The position numbers and the translations under genes are program-made. Source: Sialis fuliginosa (Eukaryota; Arthropoda; Insecta; Megaloptera; Sialidae). From it: DNA of 64,000 bases. The stretch is from contig OY540816.1 in NCBI GenBank assembly GCA_961205875.1, forward strand, positions 6,148,701 to 6,212,700. The letters are read 5' to 3'. Below, piece by piece: positions 12,591 through 23,776 of this stretch. Below the pieces are notes generated by a model. The model was given only the letters and a program-made list of their open reading frames with translations, did not search any database and was not told the origin of the DNA. Numbering within the stretch: position 1 is the stretch's first letter; every line of letters starts with the position of its first letter.

Positions 12591-13020
12591 TTTAAAACAT
12601 TGTATCTCCAGTATTATATATTCCAATGATGATATCAAATATGTCATCAACTCTTGAACTATAATCGCTGGCATGTAAGCTATAGTCAGCATGTTTCTAC
12701 AAGCTTAGTTAGTGTCAATTACACACGGTTAATTCCACTCGCTCAGTAAAGACGTTTCATTTTAGCATGACAATAACAACAAGTCAACATTTCAAGTACT
12801 ACTAATGTTTTCGCTCCACTTGATTACTTACTGCAATTTTACTAGCTGAATAGTAAAATATGAGCAAGTGTATCTAGTAAAATAGCCCGGCGTTAATTAG
12901 CCAACGTGATTACATTCGGTCAGTTTAGTAGCAGCCAGACCACTTCATATGAACCCGTTAGCGAATAGCTAAATAATCTCGCTCTGTCAAATCCAGGCTT
13001 AAGTAGGGATCGCTCAAGAT
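12591..13020. other. No gene seen; moderately complex DNA
   Basis: No repeat match in the window; no frame. Confidence 0.45.
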
Positions 13021-13482
13021 ATATAAAGACAAGGTAGTCTCAACAATTCCTTGACCAATCAGTGTTGGCGCGGAAATTGATGTCACTTGGGGAATGTATT
13101 CAAATGCTATGAATGTATAATAGAATATCAATTACACAAAATTCCTTTATTTATTCTTCAATAAGTACAAATTTGACATAGCAAAATCATAAAGAGCTGT
13201 CAGAATCACACAACGTATTGCCAACTTAAGAATAGTAAAAATGACGCTTCCCGAATAGAACAAATTGTCTGTGATGATTTTACAATGTTGAATTTGTATT
13301 TATTTGATTGTATGTGGTGTTAAAATATGAAAAATACGAAAACAAGAATAAATAAAGTAATTTTTTTGTAATTGATATTCTATTATACATTTATAGCATT
13401 TGAATACATCCCCCAGATGACGTCAATTCCTGCGCCAACGCTGATTGGTCAAGGAATTGTTGACACTACCTTGTCTTTGTAT
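13021..13482. mobile_element. Foldback MITE (copy 1), supplies the empty site for the hammerhead insertion
   Basis: Arms of about 120 bases are inverted copies: AAGACAAGGTAGTCTCAAC through CCAATCAGTGTTGGCGC at the left, and the complement GCGCCAACGCTGATTGG through CTACCTTGTCTTTGTAT at the right. The loop of about 220 bases contains GTATTGCCAACTTAAGAATAGTA, the unoccupied form of the 38.3-kb target. Confidence 0.8.
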
Positions 13483-13943
13483 ACCTTGGGGACCACTAGC
13501 GAAATTGGAGAAAAAATGACTTGTGTTTTAAATTTCAAGATAATATTTTCAATTGGAACGTGTAACTTTTCAATATACGTACTATTGTACTATGTATATG
13601 TAACTAAATACATTTGAACACATTCTCTCACATATGTTCGTCACTATTTCAAGTTTATTGGCAATTTCCCTGAAGTAATTGTCTCAGCGGCATGAAAAGC
13701 CGACCTTATGCTGTGATTTCCACGCGATGTAATAGTATAACTAGATATATTAATATTGTAACTTTGGCTGGCGATTAGAACTTCTTGACCTCTCGTCAAC
13801 CCTACAAATTATTTTGTCAAATGGCCTTAGTTAACTGGATTTAGAGCATTATGTGTAAATCTAATCAGACTTGGCTTATCCGGCGAGTACAAGAATGGCA
13901 TATATCAAGCAATGAAATGTAGAATTATAAATTAATACATATA

Positions 13944-14800
13944 GTCCAGGCTGTGGAGGCTAAAACTGATTATTTTTGCGTACAGTTTTAATATTTACAG
14001 GATTTGTTACAAATATGGTGTAGAATAATACCCAAATTTTGCTCCGATTTTGGTTGTCCGCGACAGGAGTTAACCATGATTCAATTGCAAAATTCTTCAG
14101 ATTTTCTGATTTTTGCTAAATAGCTGTCTAAATAAGTATTATACAAAAAAAAGTTTTAAATAAAAGTTATTTGCTACAAAATTTTCTACAACCTTCATTT
14201 TGAAAAAAATTAAAAATTTTTTCGTTTATCCGTTACGCTGATTAAAATGGCTAAAACACACCTTTTTTTTTAAACTGTAACAACTAATAAACTTTACCGA
14301 TTTTTAAGTTGATACCTCTGGAAAATAAACATTCTGTAGTACAGAACATTCACTGAAAATTAGGACCTGATGTCATCAACTGTTTTTATTTTATTAAATT
14401 GTTAATAATGGAATCATGCTTGTCTTTGATTAACAATAAAAGTTTTTGTAAAACCTTTATTTTTATACGACTGTTTGTTCAGCCATTTTAATCAGCGTAA
14501 AGGATAAACAAATTAATTTTTAAATTTTTTTCAAATCGGAGGTTGTAGACAATTTTGTAGCAAATAACTTTTATTTAAAACTTTTTTTTGTATAATACTT
14601 ATTTAGACCGCTATTTAGCGAAAATCAGAAAATCTGAAGAATTTTGCAATTGAACCATGGTTAACTCCTGTCGCAGACAACCAAAATCGGAACAAAATTA
14701 GGATATTATTCTACACCACTTTTGTAACATATCCTGTAAGTAATAAAACTATAAGCAAAAATTCCTATTTTAGGTACTTTTTAGCCTAGCCAGCCTGGAC
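13944..14800. mobile_element. TA-flanked 857-bp foldback element
   Basis: Arms of about 345-370 bases are imperfect inverted copies around a loop of about 150 bases. The outer ends are GTCCAGGCTG and CAGCCTGGAC with TA on both sides. The inner arm phrases CCATTTTAATCAGCG and CGCTGATTAAAATGG mark the loop border. No coding capacity is visible. Confidence 0.85.
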
Positions 14801-14802
14801 TA

Positions 14803-15370
14803 ATATTCGATTGAAATTTAAAGTTGAATATCTGTTATTATATTCTAAGTTGAATTAATTTTTATGATATTTATACATACTCTCCGAATATGTCATTACA
14901 AGATATATTTTATAATAAAACTAGTATTTATAAATTTTCCTTTAATATAATTTCTACCGATAACAAAAAAAATACTTCACAGTTATTACATACATTTCCC
15001 CTATTGAATACCTACAAATAATAATATATTTTATGTGGGAATATGTATCTGATGCTTCATAGGGTTTTCCGAGTACTTAATTGCGTGACTATGTTTGGTA
15101 TTTTCTTTGAGTATAAGGACGATATTCCCGTATGAGCTGACGCTGCGTAATTGTATAATGTGCGCTTCCCCTATCAAGATTGGTAAATAAAGGCTAAAGC
15201 TGGTATTTATAAGTGTGTCCTTTTTATAATTTATGTTTTAATGTAATTCTTAATTGACCCCCCCCCCCCCCCCCCGTGTCTTTAAAATATTTAAATAAGG
15301 AAATAAGTTGGGTCTGTTGCTGCAGGGTTAATAAATAAATAAACAATACTTTATATTATTTGTTAAATTA
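14803..15370. other. No gene seen apart from the poly(C) run
   Basis: AT-rich; no frame or terminal repeat. Confidence 0.5.
15258..15275 (+). repeat. Poly(C) run of 18
   Basis: Uninterrupted run in otherwise ordinary AT-rich DNA. Confidence 0.95.
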
Positions 15371-16091
15371 AAAAAAACATCTGCCAAGTAAATACACAGT
15401 GCTTCCACGTGTTGTTCAGTAATTAACTATGGTAAATTTACCATAGGTAGTTAATTACTGAACATAATTTAAATAAACACTGAAAGGTATTTAGATGTGC
15501 CTGCTATTTGTTAACGATTTACTTTTATACAATTTTATTAAAAAATTCATTCGAAATTTTTCTCAATACGCGCCTGATTATTTCGTAAATTTATAATTTT
15601 TTAAAAATTTTAACCAAATTCTAAATTTTTCTGCGATGCAAACCTCAAAATGTTATTTAATATGTCAAAGTAAATAGTGATTGTAAAAAATGACGATTTT
15701 TTAAAGAAAATTGAGATAAATCTTCGTAAGGGAATATTTTACTACAAAAGTTGAGGTTTATTTTATAGAAAATTAAATACTCTACAAAAAAGATTCTATA
15801 AAAACAAATTATATGTATGTGTCATTCTTGAGATATCTTGAAAAAATAACTGATTTGGGATGTAACCCCACACACGATTTTAATGATAATTTTTAATTTA
15901 TGAGGCCGTCTTCAAGCTGGACCCAATCAGCCAACCAAGTTTAATTAATATCAGTTCAGTAGTTCATGGACCAAAAAGTGTTTTTTTTATCTGAAATGGT
16001 AAATCAAGTGAAAATTTTGAATTCAGAAAACATTATTTTTTTCATTTTAAAGTAATCACAAAGCTTCTTGTATCTTCGATATGGCAAGGAA
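15371..16091 (-). mobile_element. Family A dispersed element with an internal perfect palindrome
   Basis: This is a reverse-oriented copy: CATCTGCCAAGTAAATACAC at the left and the TCTTCGATATGGCAAGGAA hairpin end at the right. A 50-bp near-perfect palindrome (15414-15463) replaces the single TAGTTAATTATTGAAC segment seen in other copies. The GTCT microsatellite is largely lost. Confidence 0.75.
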
Positions 16092-16684
16092 ACAAAAATC
16101 AAACGTAATGTTTAAAGCACAAATCACTGCAAGATATTTTATGAACCATATTTTTTGTATAATATAACATAAAACGAATTAAAAAAGTTTATAAAAATAA
16201 TAATTACTTTAATGTGCACATTAAAGTCTCATTAGAGGAAGAAAAAATAACCTTCCGCAATAAGAAAATGCAAAAATATTAAAATTATCTACAAAAACTA
16301 GTGACAAAAAATGTAGGCGTGCAAAACAAATGATCCAACATTTCGCTAATGGACTGTTATATTAAAGAAACACTGATAACACAATATTAAACGTTTCAGC
16401 ATAAAAACTGTAGAATATTCAAATGTGTATAAAATTAAAAGTAAAGACCATTTAGTAGACAACATGATGAAAAAAGGGCGAACAAAGGAAATGTGCTAAA
16501 AACAAATAGCCACAGATCTTGTTAATGGATTGCTGCCCGACACGTCGCCCGAGCAAAAATATAACGTCAGAAAACAAGCGAATTAATAAAAATGTATATA
16601 AATAGCAGCTTATTCTGTTATCTTAGGAAACCACACTGAATTTTTTAATGTACATAATTTTATATTATTTAACTAGACAAAAAT
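16092..16684. other. No gene seen
   Basis: A/T-rich; no frame, no repeat match in the window. Confidence 0.5.
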
Positions 16685-16692
16685 GTTATATT

Positions 16693-17835
16693 CAGGGCTT
16701 CGAACCGGAACTGAACCGAAAACCGGAAAACCCGTTCTTTTTTGCCGGAACGAAAACCGGAACCGAACCGAAAAAAAATACCGTTTTTTTCGGTTCGATA
16801 CATGCTAAAATACGAGCGTTAACATGATTTTATCTTATTCCGGACTTGAATTGTCGTTCAGTTGTCATTAACGCAACACGTCTTATACGTTTTGGGTATT
16901 CGCTCTTATATTCTTAGGTCACTTATTAGTCAACTAGTCTACCATCCATACTAAGTATTAATTTTTTAAATTGTTTTCTTTATTTCATTCATTAATACAG
17001 TGAAACCCCGTTTTTGAAGGGACTGGCGGAAAAAAAACATAATTAGAGAGAAAACGACCAAACGTATAGTTTTAATAAAAAAGATCATGAAATGAAAACA
17101 TACACTTAAATGAAAACAATGACACGCCAATGCCTCATTTTAAAATTCGCTACAAGCTTCAATAGAATCATTTGAAAATATATTTGCAATAATCACTTAT
17201 TTTAATCAGTTATATATTAGATATACCTATACAATAATATACATTATACATATATTAAAGATTATACAAAAAAAAAATATGAGTTATCTATATTTATATC
17301 ATGTTTAGCAACGTATTTCAATTTTATTAAAATTCGTGAAATCAAATTTTTATTTGACTGATCTAACTGCATTAGTTTATAGTTTTGTAGAAAATATATC
17401 CGTTATATATGATATAATACCCTCATAGAAAAATGAGGATGCGGATACAAATTAAAAAAAATTAATTAATCACTCGGAGCTGAATCGAAAACCGAAAAAA
17501 CCGTTATTTTCTTCGGAACGAAAACCGGAACTGAACCGATATAAATTTTTTTGCTCGAACCGAAACGAAAAAAATAACGGTTCGAAGCCCTAAGAATAAC
17601 ATATTCCGGCATTTTTTTCTAGCTAAATCTTCTGACTGGACTAAATACACATTCACCGCAAAAAGATATATGTATGCGGTTACAAATTTAAAAAAATTAA
17701 TTAGTCAGTCGGAGCTGAACTGAAATCCGAAAAATCGGAAAAACCGTTATTTTCTTCGGAACGAAAACCGAAACTGAACCGATATAAATTTTTTTGCTCG
17801 AACCGAAACGAAAAAAATAACGGTTCGAAGCCCTG
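16693..17835. mobile_element. hAT-type element with 8-bp TSD GTTATATT and a duplicated 3' end
   Basis: The ends are CAGGGCTTCGAACCG and CGGTTCGAAGCCCTG. The duplication GTTATATT is exact (16685-16692 and 17836-17843). A second complete 3' end finishes at 17591, and the last 140-150 bases are present twice in tandem (about 17452-17591 and 17685-17835). The subterminal regions are packed with ACCGAA/TTCGGT motifs. There is no transposase frame. The LINE is inserted right beside it. Confidence 0.88.
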
Positions 17836-17978
17836 GTTATATTAATTATAATATTATAATTATAATAATATAATAATATATATATAATAATATTATATTT
17901 GATAATATCATTTGATAATAATTGACTGAACGGACGTGTTTTGATGTGCTCCGTGTTAAGTTGTGAAAATAAGTGAAA

Positions 17979-18827
17979 ATGGCAAAAACAAGAACAGCTG
18001 AAGATATTATATGTTGTTTAAAAGACTTCCTAAAGTCTGATGAGTTTCAAAAAACAATTTTGGATCATTTGAAGCCACTAATAAATGAATTCAATACAAA
18101 TATCAATAACCTTAAAAATGAAGTCAATGAATTAAAAATACATAACAAGGTTTTGATAAATGAAGTGCAAAAATATAAAGAAATAGAAAATACAAATAAG
18201 GAAGAAAATATTAACAATAATTCAACGAAATCAAAAAGCAAGCAAAAATATAAAAAACAAGATAATGATGAAAACATAAACAAAAATAGTGAACAAATCC
18301 ATGAAACAAACAAAGAGAAAAATATAAATCAAAATAAAGAAGAGAAAGAAGGAAATATCACGAAATCATATGCAACAGTATTAAACAGTATGAACAAGCA
18401 TAATATCACGCCCGAACCTGCGAACGAGAATGGCTTTACATTAGTTAATAGGCATAGGCGTCCCAGAAATCAATTAATTGGCAACAACAAAAATCCAATT
18501 GAAAACACAAAAATTTCTGGTGCAAACAAAAAATTCTGGTTATATATAGGCAGAGTTATCAATAAAAATACTATTGAAAACGATCTTTTGGAATTCCTGT
18601 CTTTAAATAATTTAAATATTAATGAAACAGTTTGTGAAAAACTTAAATGTTACTATGACCCAGGCGACTTCAGTTCATTTAAATTAGGAGTTACCGAAGA
18701 TATCTACGAAAAAATACTTAAACCAGAATTTTGGCCAAGCGGTATAGTTGTTAGAAGATTTGATCTCCGTCGTGCAAGGAAAATTTTTTTAGATCAAACC
18801 ACAGTGAATCCAGCAACGACAACCTAA
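17979..18827 (+). CDS. LINE ORF1 protein (282 aa)
   Basis: This is the presumed RNA-binding/chaperone protein of the LINE ribonucleoprotein. I chose ATG 17979, in good context (aaaATGG), over an upstream in-frame GTG. Residues about 10-120 are very rich in K, N and E with heptad-like leucine/isoleucine spacing, predicting a coiled coil for multimerisation. A low-complexity lysine/asparagine linker follows. The C-terminal domain (about residues 180-260) contains FWLYIGRV and FWPSGIVVRRF. This motif pair is common in ORF1 proteins of insect jockey/CR1-group elements and probably forms an RRM-like fold. No CCHC knuckles are visible. The frame ends 12 codons after a T7 run. The last 62 bases overlap the open ORF2 frame, which may matter for ORF2 expression. 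Confidence 0.85.
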   Translation: MAKTRTAEDIICCLKDFLKSDEFQKTILDHLKPLINEFNTNINNLKNEVNELKIHNKVLINEVQKYKEIENTNKEENINNNSTKSKSKQKYKKQDNDENINKNSEQIHETNKEKNINQNKEEKEGNITKSYATVLNSMNKHNITPEPANENGFTLVNRHRRPRNQLIGNNKNPIENTKISGANKKFWLYIGRVINKNTIENDLLEFLSLNNLNINETVCEKLKCYYDPGDFSSFKLGVTEDIYEKILKPEFWPSGIVVRRFDLRRARKIFLDQTTVNPATTT

Positions 18828-21697
18828 ATTTAAAATCACCTCAAGACAGCTGTAATTTGTCAAACATTTACAAAATATTACATTTAAATGTTCAGTGTAT
18901 AAGAAACAAAACTAGTGAAATTGAGTTGTTTTTAAACAATACAAGAAGTGATTTTGTCTGTTTTTCCGAACATTGGCTTTGTAATGACGAAATAATTGCC
19001 TTCTCATTACAAGGATATCATCTAACTACAGCTTTCTGCCGAAGTAAATTTATCCATGGTGGAGTATCCATCTACTGTAAGGATGAATATAAAGTGGAAC
19101 AATTATTAGAAGTGGAAAAACTAAGCATAGAAAAGGATATTGAGTGTTGTGCAGTTATGTCTAGTGATTTTATTATTATCTGTATGTACAGATCACCCAC
19201 AGGTGATTTTAATACGTTCTTCACAATATTTGAAGAAATTTTAATTTTGTGTTTAAAATATAATAAGAACATTTTCATTTGTGGTGACTTTAATGTAAAT
19301 CTACTGAACACCACTGATTTTAAATGTAAGCAATTAAACTATCTGCTATCTACATTTGATTTAACTTGTACGGTCAAAGAAGCTACTAGAAAAACAGCTG
19401 GCTCTGAAACACTAATTGACAACATTATAACAAATATTAAAGCATTTTCTATAAAAAATATAGTAACTGCACTATCAGATCACGATGCTATTGAAATTTC
19501 TATCAACAATGATGCTATAAAAAATAATAATAATATTATTTACAAATATATAAGATCTTATAATGATGAAAACCAGTACTTATTCAATTATTTATTAAAT
19601 AATGAATGCTGGCAATCGGTGTTTCAGAACAGTGACATAAATATAAGCTTTAAAAATTTTCATGATTTAGTGTCATATTATTTTAATATTGCGTTCCCGA
19701 AAAAAATTATAAAAATTCAAAATAAAACTAATTCTATTAAAGATTGGATAACCAATGACATAATTGATTTATCAATACAAAAACGCAATTTGTACTTATT
19801 ATTAAAAGATTTTCGGAAATGTAATATTGATGATACTATTTTGAAAGAAAAATATAAAAATTTATGTAAAAACATTACAAAGCAGACTCAGATTTCAAAA
19901 TATAATCACTACAATAATTTACTGAACAATTCAGATAATAAATCAAAAACGGTTTGGAATATTATAAATAAATTTAAAAATAAAAATAGCACAAATTCTA
20001 CATTAATTGATAATATGACCGTGTCTGAAGTTCAAAACACTGCAAATGAATTCAATAGTCATTTTGTAAATGTTACATCAAATCTAAACCTTAAAGAACC
20101 AGACAGTAATATTAAATTTAACAATATTAATAACTGTAACAGTATTTTCTTTTACCCTTGTGATGAAGCCGAGCTCATCAATATTTGTCATTCATTAAAA
20201 AATAAACGTTCTGTTGGATGGGACGATATACCTACTTCATTAGTAAAAATTCATTGTCAATCATTGGTCACCCCATTGTGTTATATTATAAATAACTGTC
20301 TTCTTCAGGGTTCATTTCCTGATCTTTTAAAATTATCCATTATAAAACCACTATATAAAAAAGGTAATAAGGAACACTACGAAAATTATAGACCTATAGC
20401 ACTTTTATCCATATTCGACAAATTATTCGAAAAGGTTATCTATTGTAGGATTAACAACTACATAAATAAGTACAATTTTTTGTTCAACAATCAACACGGA
20501 TTCCGATCGGGTCACTCTATTAATTTAGCAATCTATGAAACAATTAACAGTATTCTAAATGCCTGGAACCAAAAACACTTATGTATTCTCGCTTTATTCG
20601 ATCTGTCAAAAGCATTTGACTGCATCAACTTAGACTTATTATGCAATAAATTACATGAATACGGTATACGAGGTGTATCCCTTAATCTTATAAGATCTTA
20701 TTTATCTAATAGAAAACAAATCGTACAACTGAATACTACAATAGATGGTGTCCAACAATCTATTTTTTCAAATTTTATGGATATAGCTAATGGAGTTCCC
20801 CAAGGTTCCATATTAGGCCCACTATTTTTTATACTGTACATAAATGATATAAATATGCATATAAACGACAAAACAGTACTATTTGCAGACGACACTTCAA
20901 TTGTCTATACTGCTATACACAAAGAATCTTTGATTGACCATATGAATACTTCCATCACTAATATTTCTAAATGGTATGATAACAACAGCTTAAAACTAAA
21001 TGTTGAAAAAACTCAACTTATCAAATTTGGCAACTATGGAACGAATGATAATAGTATAACTTTACCTAATCATGGAAATCTAGAATTATCTACAGTGGTG
21101 AAATTTCTAGGGTTATATATAGACAAAAAATTAGCATGGAAGGAACATATTAACAATCTCATAAAAACAATTAACAAATACATATACTTAATACGCAACT
21201 TAAATAAAACTATACCAAATTTAATACTACTAAATATTTATTATTCTTATGTACAGTCCCAATTATCATATGGAATTATTTTCTGGGGAAACTCAGTCAA
21301 TGTAAAAGATGTTTTTTTAACACAAAAAAGATGCATTAGAGCCCTTTGTAACATATCTCCACGTACATCTTGTCGCCCCTTTTACAACAAACTTTTTATT
21401 CTAACTGTTTTTGATATCTATATTTTAGAATGTGCTATTTTTATTAAAAAATACGAATATCTTTTCGAAAACAATACACGTAATCATGATCACTTCACAC
21501 GCAATAAACATATTCTACTTCCGCCTTTGGCGACTCTGAATATTTTTCAAAAAGGTCCACTGAGTCAAATAATAAAAATATACAACCATCTACCGATACA
21601 TATTAAAACTTTACCATATCGCCAGTTCAAAATTCAATTAAAAAAATATTTGTTATCTAAAAATTATTATAGTGTTGATGAATATTTTGAAGACTGA
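18764..21697 (+). CDS. LINE ORF2: AP endonuclease plus reverse transcriptase
   Basis: This protein nicks the target and primes reverse transcription from it. The frame is open from just after a TGA at 18761. Residue numbers here count from 18857. Endonuclease motifs: LNVQCIRN (about 10), the catalytic glutamate in SEHW (about 38), GDFNVN (about 142) and SDHD (about 207). Reverse-transcriptase motifs: NYRPIALLS (about 510), FDLSKAFD (about 580), GVPQGSILGPL (about 645), the catalytic FADD (about 675) and FLGLYID (about 749). A C-terminal region with KRCIRALCN, typical of the jockey/CR1 group, follows; there is no RNase H. All catalytic residues are present and the frame has no internal stops over about 2.9 kb, so the copy may be recent. 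Oddly, no ATG occurs before the endonuclease catalytic residues; the first in-frame ATG is near 19156. Translation therefore probably depends on frameshifting, reinitiation or a non-AUG start. Confidence 0.9.
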   Translation, partial: SPSCKENFFRSNHSESSNDNLNLKSPQDSCNLSNIYKILHLNVQCIRNKTSEIELFLNNTRSDFVCFSEHWLCNDEIIAFSLQGYHLTTAFCRSKFIHGGVSIYCKDEYKVEQLLEVEKLSIEKDIECCAVMSSDFIIICMYRSPTGDFNTFFTIFEEILILCLKYNKNIFICGDFNVNLLNTTDFKCKQLNYLLSTFDLTCTVKEATRKTAGSETLIDNIITNIKAFSIKNIVTALSDHDAIEISINNDAIKNNNNIIYKYIRSYNDENQYLFNYLLNNECWQSVFQNSDINISFKNFHDLVSYYFNIAFPKKIIKIQNKTNSIKDWITNDIIDLSIQKRNLYLLLKDFRKCNIDDTILKEKYKNLCKNITKQTQISKYNHYNNLLNNSDNKSKTVWNIINKFKNKNSTNSTLIDNMTVSEVQNTANEFNSHFVNVTSNLNLKEPDSNIKFNNINNCNSIFFYPCDEAELINICHSLKNKRSVGWDDIPTSLVKIHCQSLVTPLCYIINNCLLQGSFPDLLKLSIIKPLYKKGNKEHYENYRPIALLSIFDKLFEKVIYCRINNYINKYNFLFNNQHGFRSGHSINLAIYETINSILNAWNQKHLCILALFDLSKAFDCINLDLLCNKLHEYGIRGVSLNLIRSYLSNRKQIVQLNTTIDGVQQSIFSNFMDIANGVPQGSILGPLFFILYINDINMHINDKTVLFADDTSIVYTAIHKESLIDHMNTSITNISKWYDNNSLKLNVEKTQLIKFGNYGTNDNSITLPNHGNLELSTVVKFLGLYIDKKLAWKEHINNLIKTINKYIYLIRNLNKTIPNLILLNIYYSYVQSQLSYGIIFWGNSVNVKDVFLTQKRCIRALCNISPRTSCRPFYNKLFILTVFDIYILECAIFIKKYEYLFENNTRNHDHFTRNKHILLPPLATLNIFQKGPLSQIIKIYNHLPIHIKTLPYRQFKIQLKKYLLSKNYYSVDEYFED
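18785..18791 (+). promoter_or_regulatory. Candidate -1 ribosomal frameshift site T TTT TTA
   Basis: Within the ORF1/ORF2 overlap the sequence reads A ATT TTT TTA G. In the ORF1 reading frame this gives the heptamer T TTT TTA with codons TTT and TTA, which matches the canonical X XXY YYZ rule. Slipping by -1 places the ribosome exactly in the ORF2 frame, open from 18764 to 21697. I see no strong stem-loop 5-9 bases downstream, which weakens the case. A one-base loss from an ancestral T8 run is the main alternative. Confidence 0.45.
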
Positions 21698-21876
21698 CTA
21701 ATAATAATATTAATGTATTTTTCTTTGTTAGTATACATGTGTGTACCCATGTGTCCACATAATGTATGCATACGTGATTTGTGCAATGTTTTATGTTTAA
21801 ATTTATTTATTTCATGTTTAACTTCTTTATAAATGACATGTTTCACACTGTATAAACAGTCTATATGAAATAAAAC

Positions 21877-21916
<40 letters not shown>

Positions 21917-21917
21917 A
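21877..21917 (+). repeat. (CTAT)n microsatellite tail of the LINE
   Basis: About ten CTAT units directly follow AAATAAAAC. Microsatellite tails instead of poly(A) are characteristic of several CR1/jockey-group insect LINEs. Confidence 0.9.
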
Positions 21918-21928
21918 ATTAATTATAA

Positions 21929-22738
21929 ATATTTACCCTTTTGCATCTTCAATATAATATACATAATATCTCCCCTGAAATTTATTTAATTCATGTTAAT
22001 GTATACAGTTATAGTAATAATTTTAATCACGTTTAAGATGTATGAAGAATGAGAGCTTGATTTCAATTTAACAAATAGTTTTCTATAATATACAAACGAA
22101 GTATAATACATACATAGCTCAATTATACGAACACTTTCTCTCATGTTCACGTCTTTGTACATTGCCTCAAGGCACATTTTCCTCGTTCATACATTTACCT
22201 ACTCACAGTTACTTTCTGTAAACAGATTGTTACACACAAGTTATGTAAAAAAGATTTTAAAGACTGTATTTAACCCTTAGGTGGAAATATAAATAAACCT
22301 AACAATAAATCTTATCTTAACTGAAGTCTATAACGGTTAAATATGTTCTTTATAGTTATTTTATTTTAAAGAAAAACATATTTGTTGCTCTATATAAGGA
22401 TAACAAAAGAAAATTAAACCAGAAAACTACCATACATAAATTAATTATGATGTTAATGCATGAAAAACTTTGAATGTTAAAAACATTTTTATAAAGAAAA
22501 TAATTTGTAAGCACGGTTGGATCCTAGCATTCATTCATGAAAAAAATTAATAAACAACAAAACATTTACACATGATAACGTGCAGTTTTGATTATGAAAT
22601 AATTTACGTTGTTTTATAATTCAGCAGTAATGTTAAAAAATACAATATACATATTTAAAGGATGGTCTATGAATCTATGCAGAAGTTAGTTTTCTATCTA
22701 ATATAATTTGTTGGGTGGTAAAAATAAGAATAATTTTT
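21929..22738. other. No gene seen
   Basis: AT-rich flank between the LINE and the hAT-like element. Confidence 0.5.
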
Positions 22739-23640
22739 AGGGGTGTACCGGAATTCACGATTTTATTCCGGTTCCGGCCAGAACTACTAAATTCCGGCCG
22801 GATTTTTCGAAATTTTTTTATTTTATTATTGCTTTCTACTAAGAAATTCATAAATAATATACGTTGTATTTGTTTAAAAAATCAAACATAAATATAATAA
22901 TTTTAATGGAAATCATTTCATAACACAAATGTCGTTTTTTTAACATTTTGTGCAGCAAAAGTATGATTTTAATTATAACATTAATTGACCTTAAAAAATA
23001 GGTATTTTTTTATAATGATATATTAACAAATATGTCTTTATCTTACGGACATTGAACTGTTTAATTAATTCTTTTCGAGAGAACTACAGACTCTCAAATA
23101 TTTTGTCTAAAATTAGTTTTTATTTAATATTTGGAGAACCCATTATGAAACAGTTATGAATTTTTATAATCAGTATTAAACACGTATTAATACTAAACCG
23201 ATTATAAAAAGAAAGATCGAGTGAAAATTTTGAAATCGTAGAACAATTTTTCTTTAAAAAATGATCATAAAGCTTTTCGTATTTTCGATAATAAAACAAC
23301 TCATAACAAAGATACAACGCATTTTATTCATTATTGAATAAAAATCACAATTGCCATGGAAAACAAAAATATTTTTGTAAAACTACAACAATCACTCGAG
23401 TAAAATATTAAAAAGTCAAGTAAGCTTTGGAAAAAAGAATACTTGATGTTTAAAATGTCTATATTTATTAAAATTTATAACAGCAATGCTGGCTTTAGGG
23501 AGGGAGGCTGGGCGACTGCTCTGGGTTCCAGTTCAGAAGGGGCGGCGGACGGTCACATGAAGAAAAACTGAACTTTTTATGAAAAAAATTAAGAACAAAA
23601 AAAACTAGATATAACTCAATGGGCCCAAAAAAAAATTTTA
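22739..23640 (+). mobile_element. hAT-like element, inverted partner of 43110-44354
   Basis: It starts AGGGGTGTACCGGAATTC, a hAT-style end, followed by repeated CCGG-containing motifs. It then has TATTTGGAGAACCCATTATG and CTGGCTTTAGGGAGGGAGGC. The right border is unclear because it runs into a copy of the 1529 MITE (23640-23774). Confidence 0.6.
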
Positions 23641-23774
23641 ACAAGATATTCACGCGTAAGTAAAAAAGTAATTTTTCTCCAAAAAGACTCGATTTGCGCC
23701 GTCCACAGGTTTGATCTATGAGTCTGAAATTTTGGGACAATTAACTAATTAAAATAAAAATTAAAAAAACACCC
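23640..23774 (+). mobile_element. Left-truncated copy of the 1529 MITE
   Basis: CACGCGTAAGTAAAAAAGTA through AAAAAAACACCC matches the right two thirds of 1529-1716, with TA after the end (23775-23776). Confidence 0.65.
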
Positions 23775-23776
23775 TA

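Larger units (their letters stand above)
17852..21917 (+). mobile_element. Apparently full-length non-LTR retrotransposon (jockey/CR1-like LINE)
   Basis: The element has a short AT-rich leader, ORF1 (nucleic-acid-binding type), ORF2 (AP endonuclease plus reverse transcriptase, no RNase H), a 3' UTR of about 180 bases with an AATAAA-type signal near 21868, and a (CTAT)n microsatellite tail. Both frames are free of stops. An 11-bp direct repeat, ATTAATTATAA, occurs at 17841-17851 and 21918-21928 and may be the TSD. It is AT-rich, so the exact 5' border is uncertain, and the unique leader may begin only at about 17915. The element lies directly beside the 3' end and TSD of a hAT element. Organisation and motifs fit the jockey superfamily; I cannot assign the clade. 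Confidence 0.85.

Noticed and set aside
18065..18313. Hydrophobic minus-strand frame inside LINE ORF1
   Set aside because: It is the antisense shadow of the lysine/asparagine-rich coiled-coil region.
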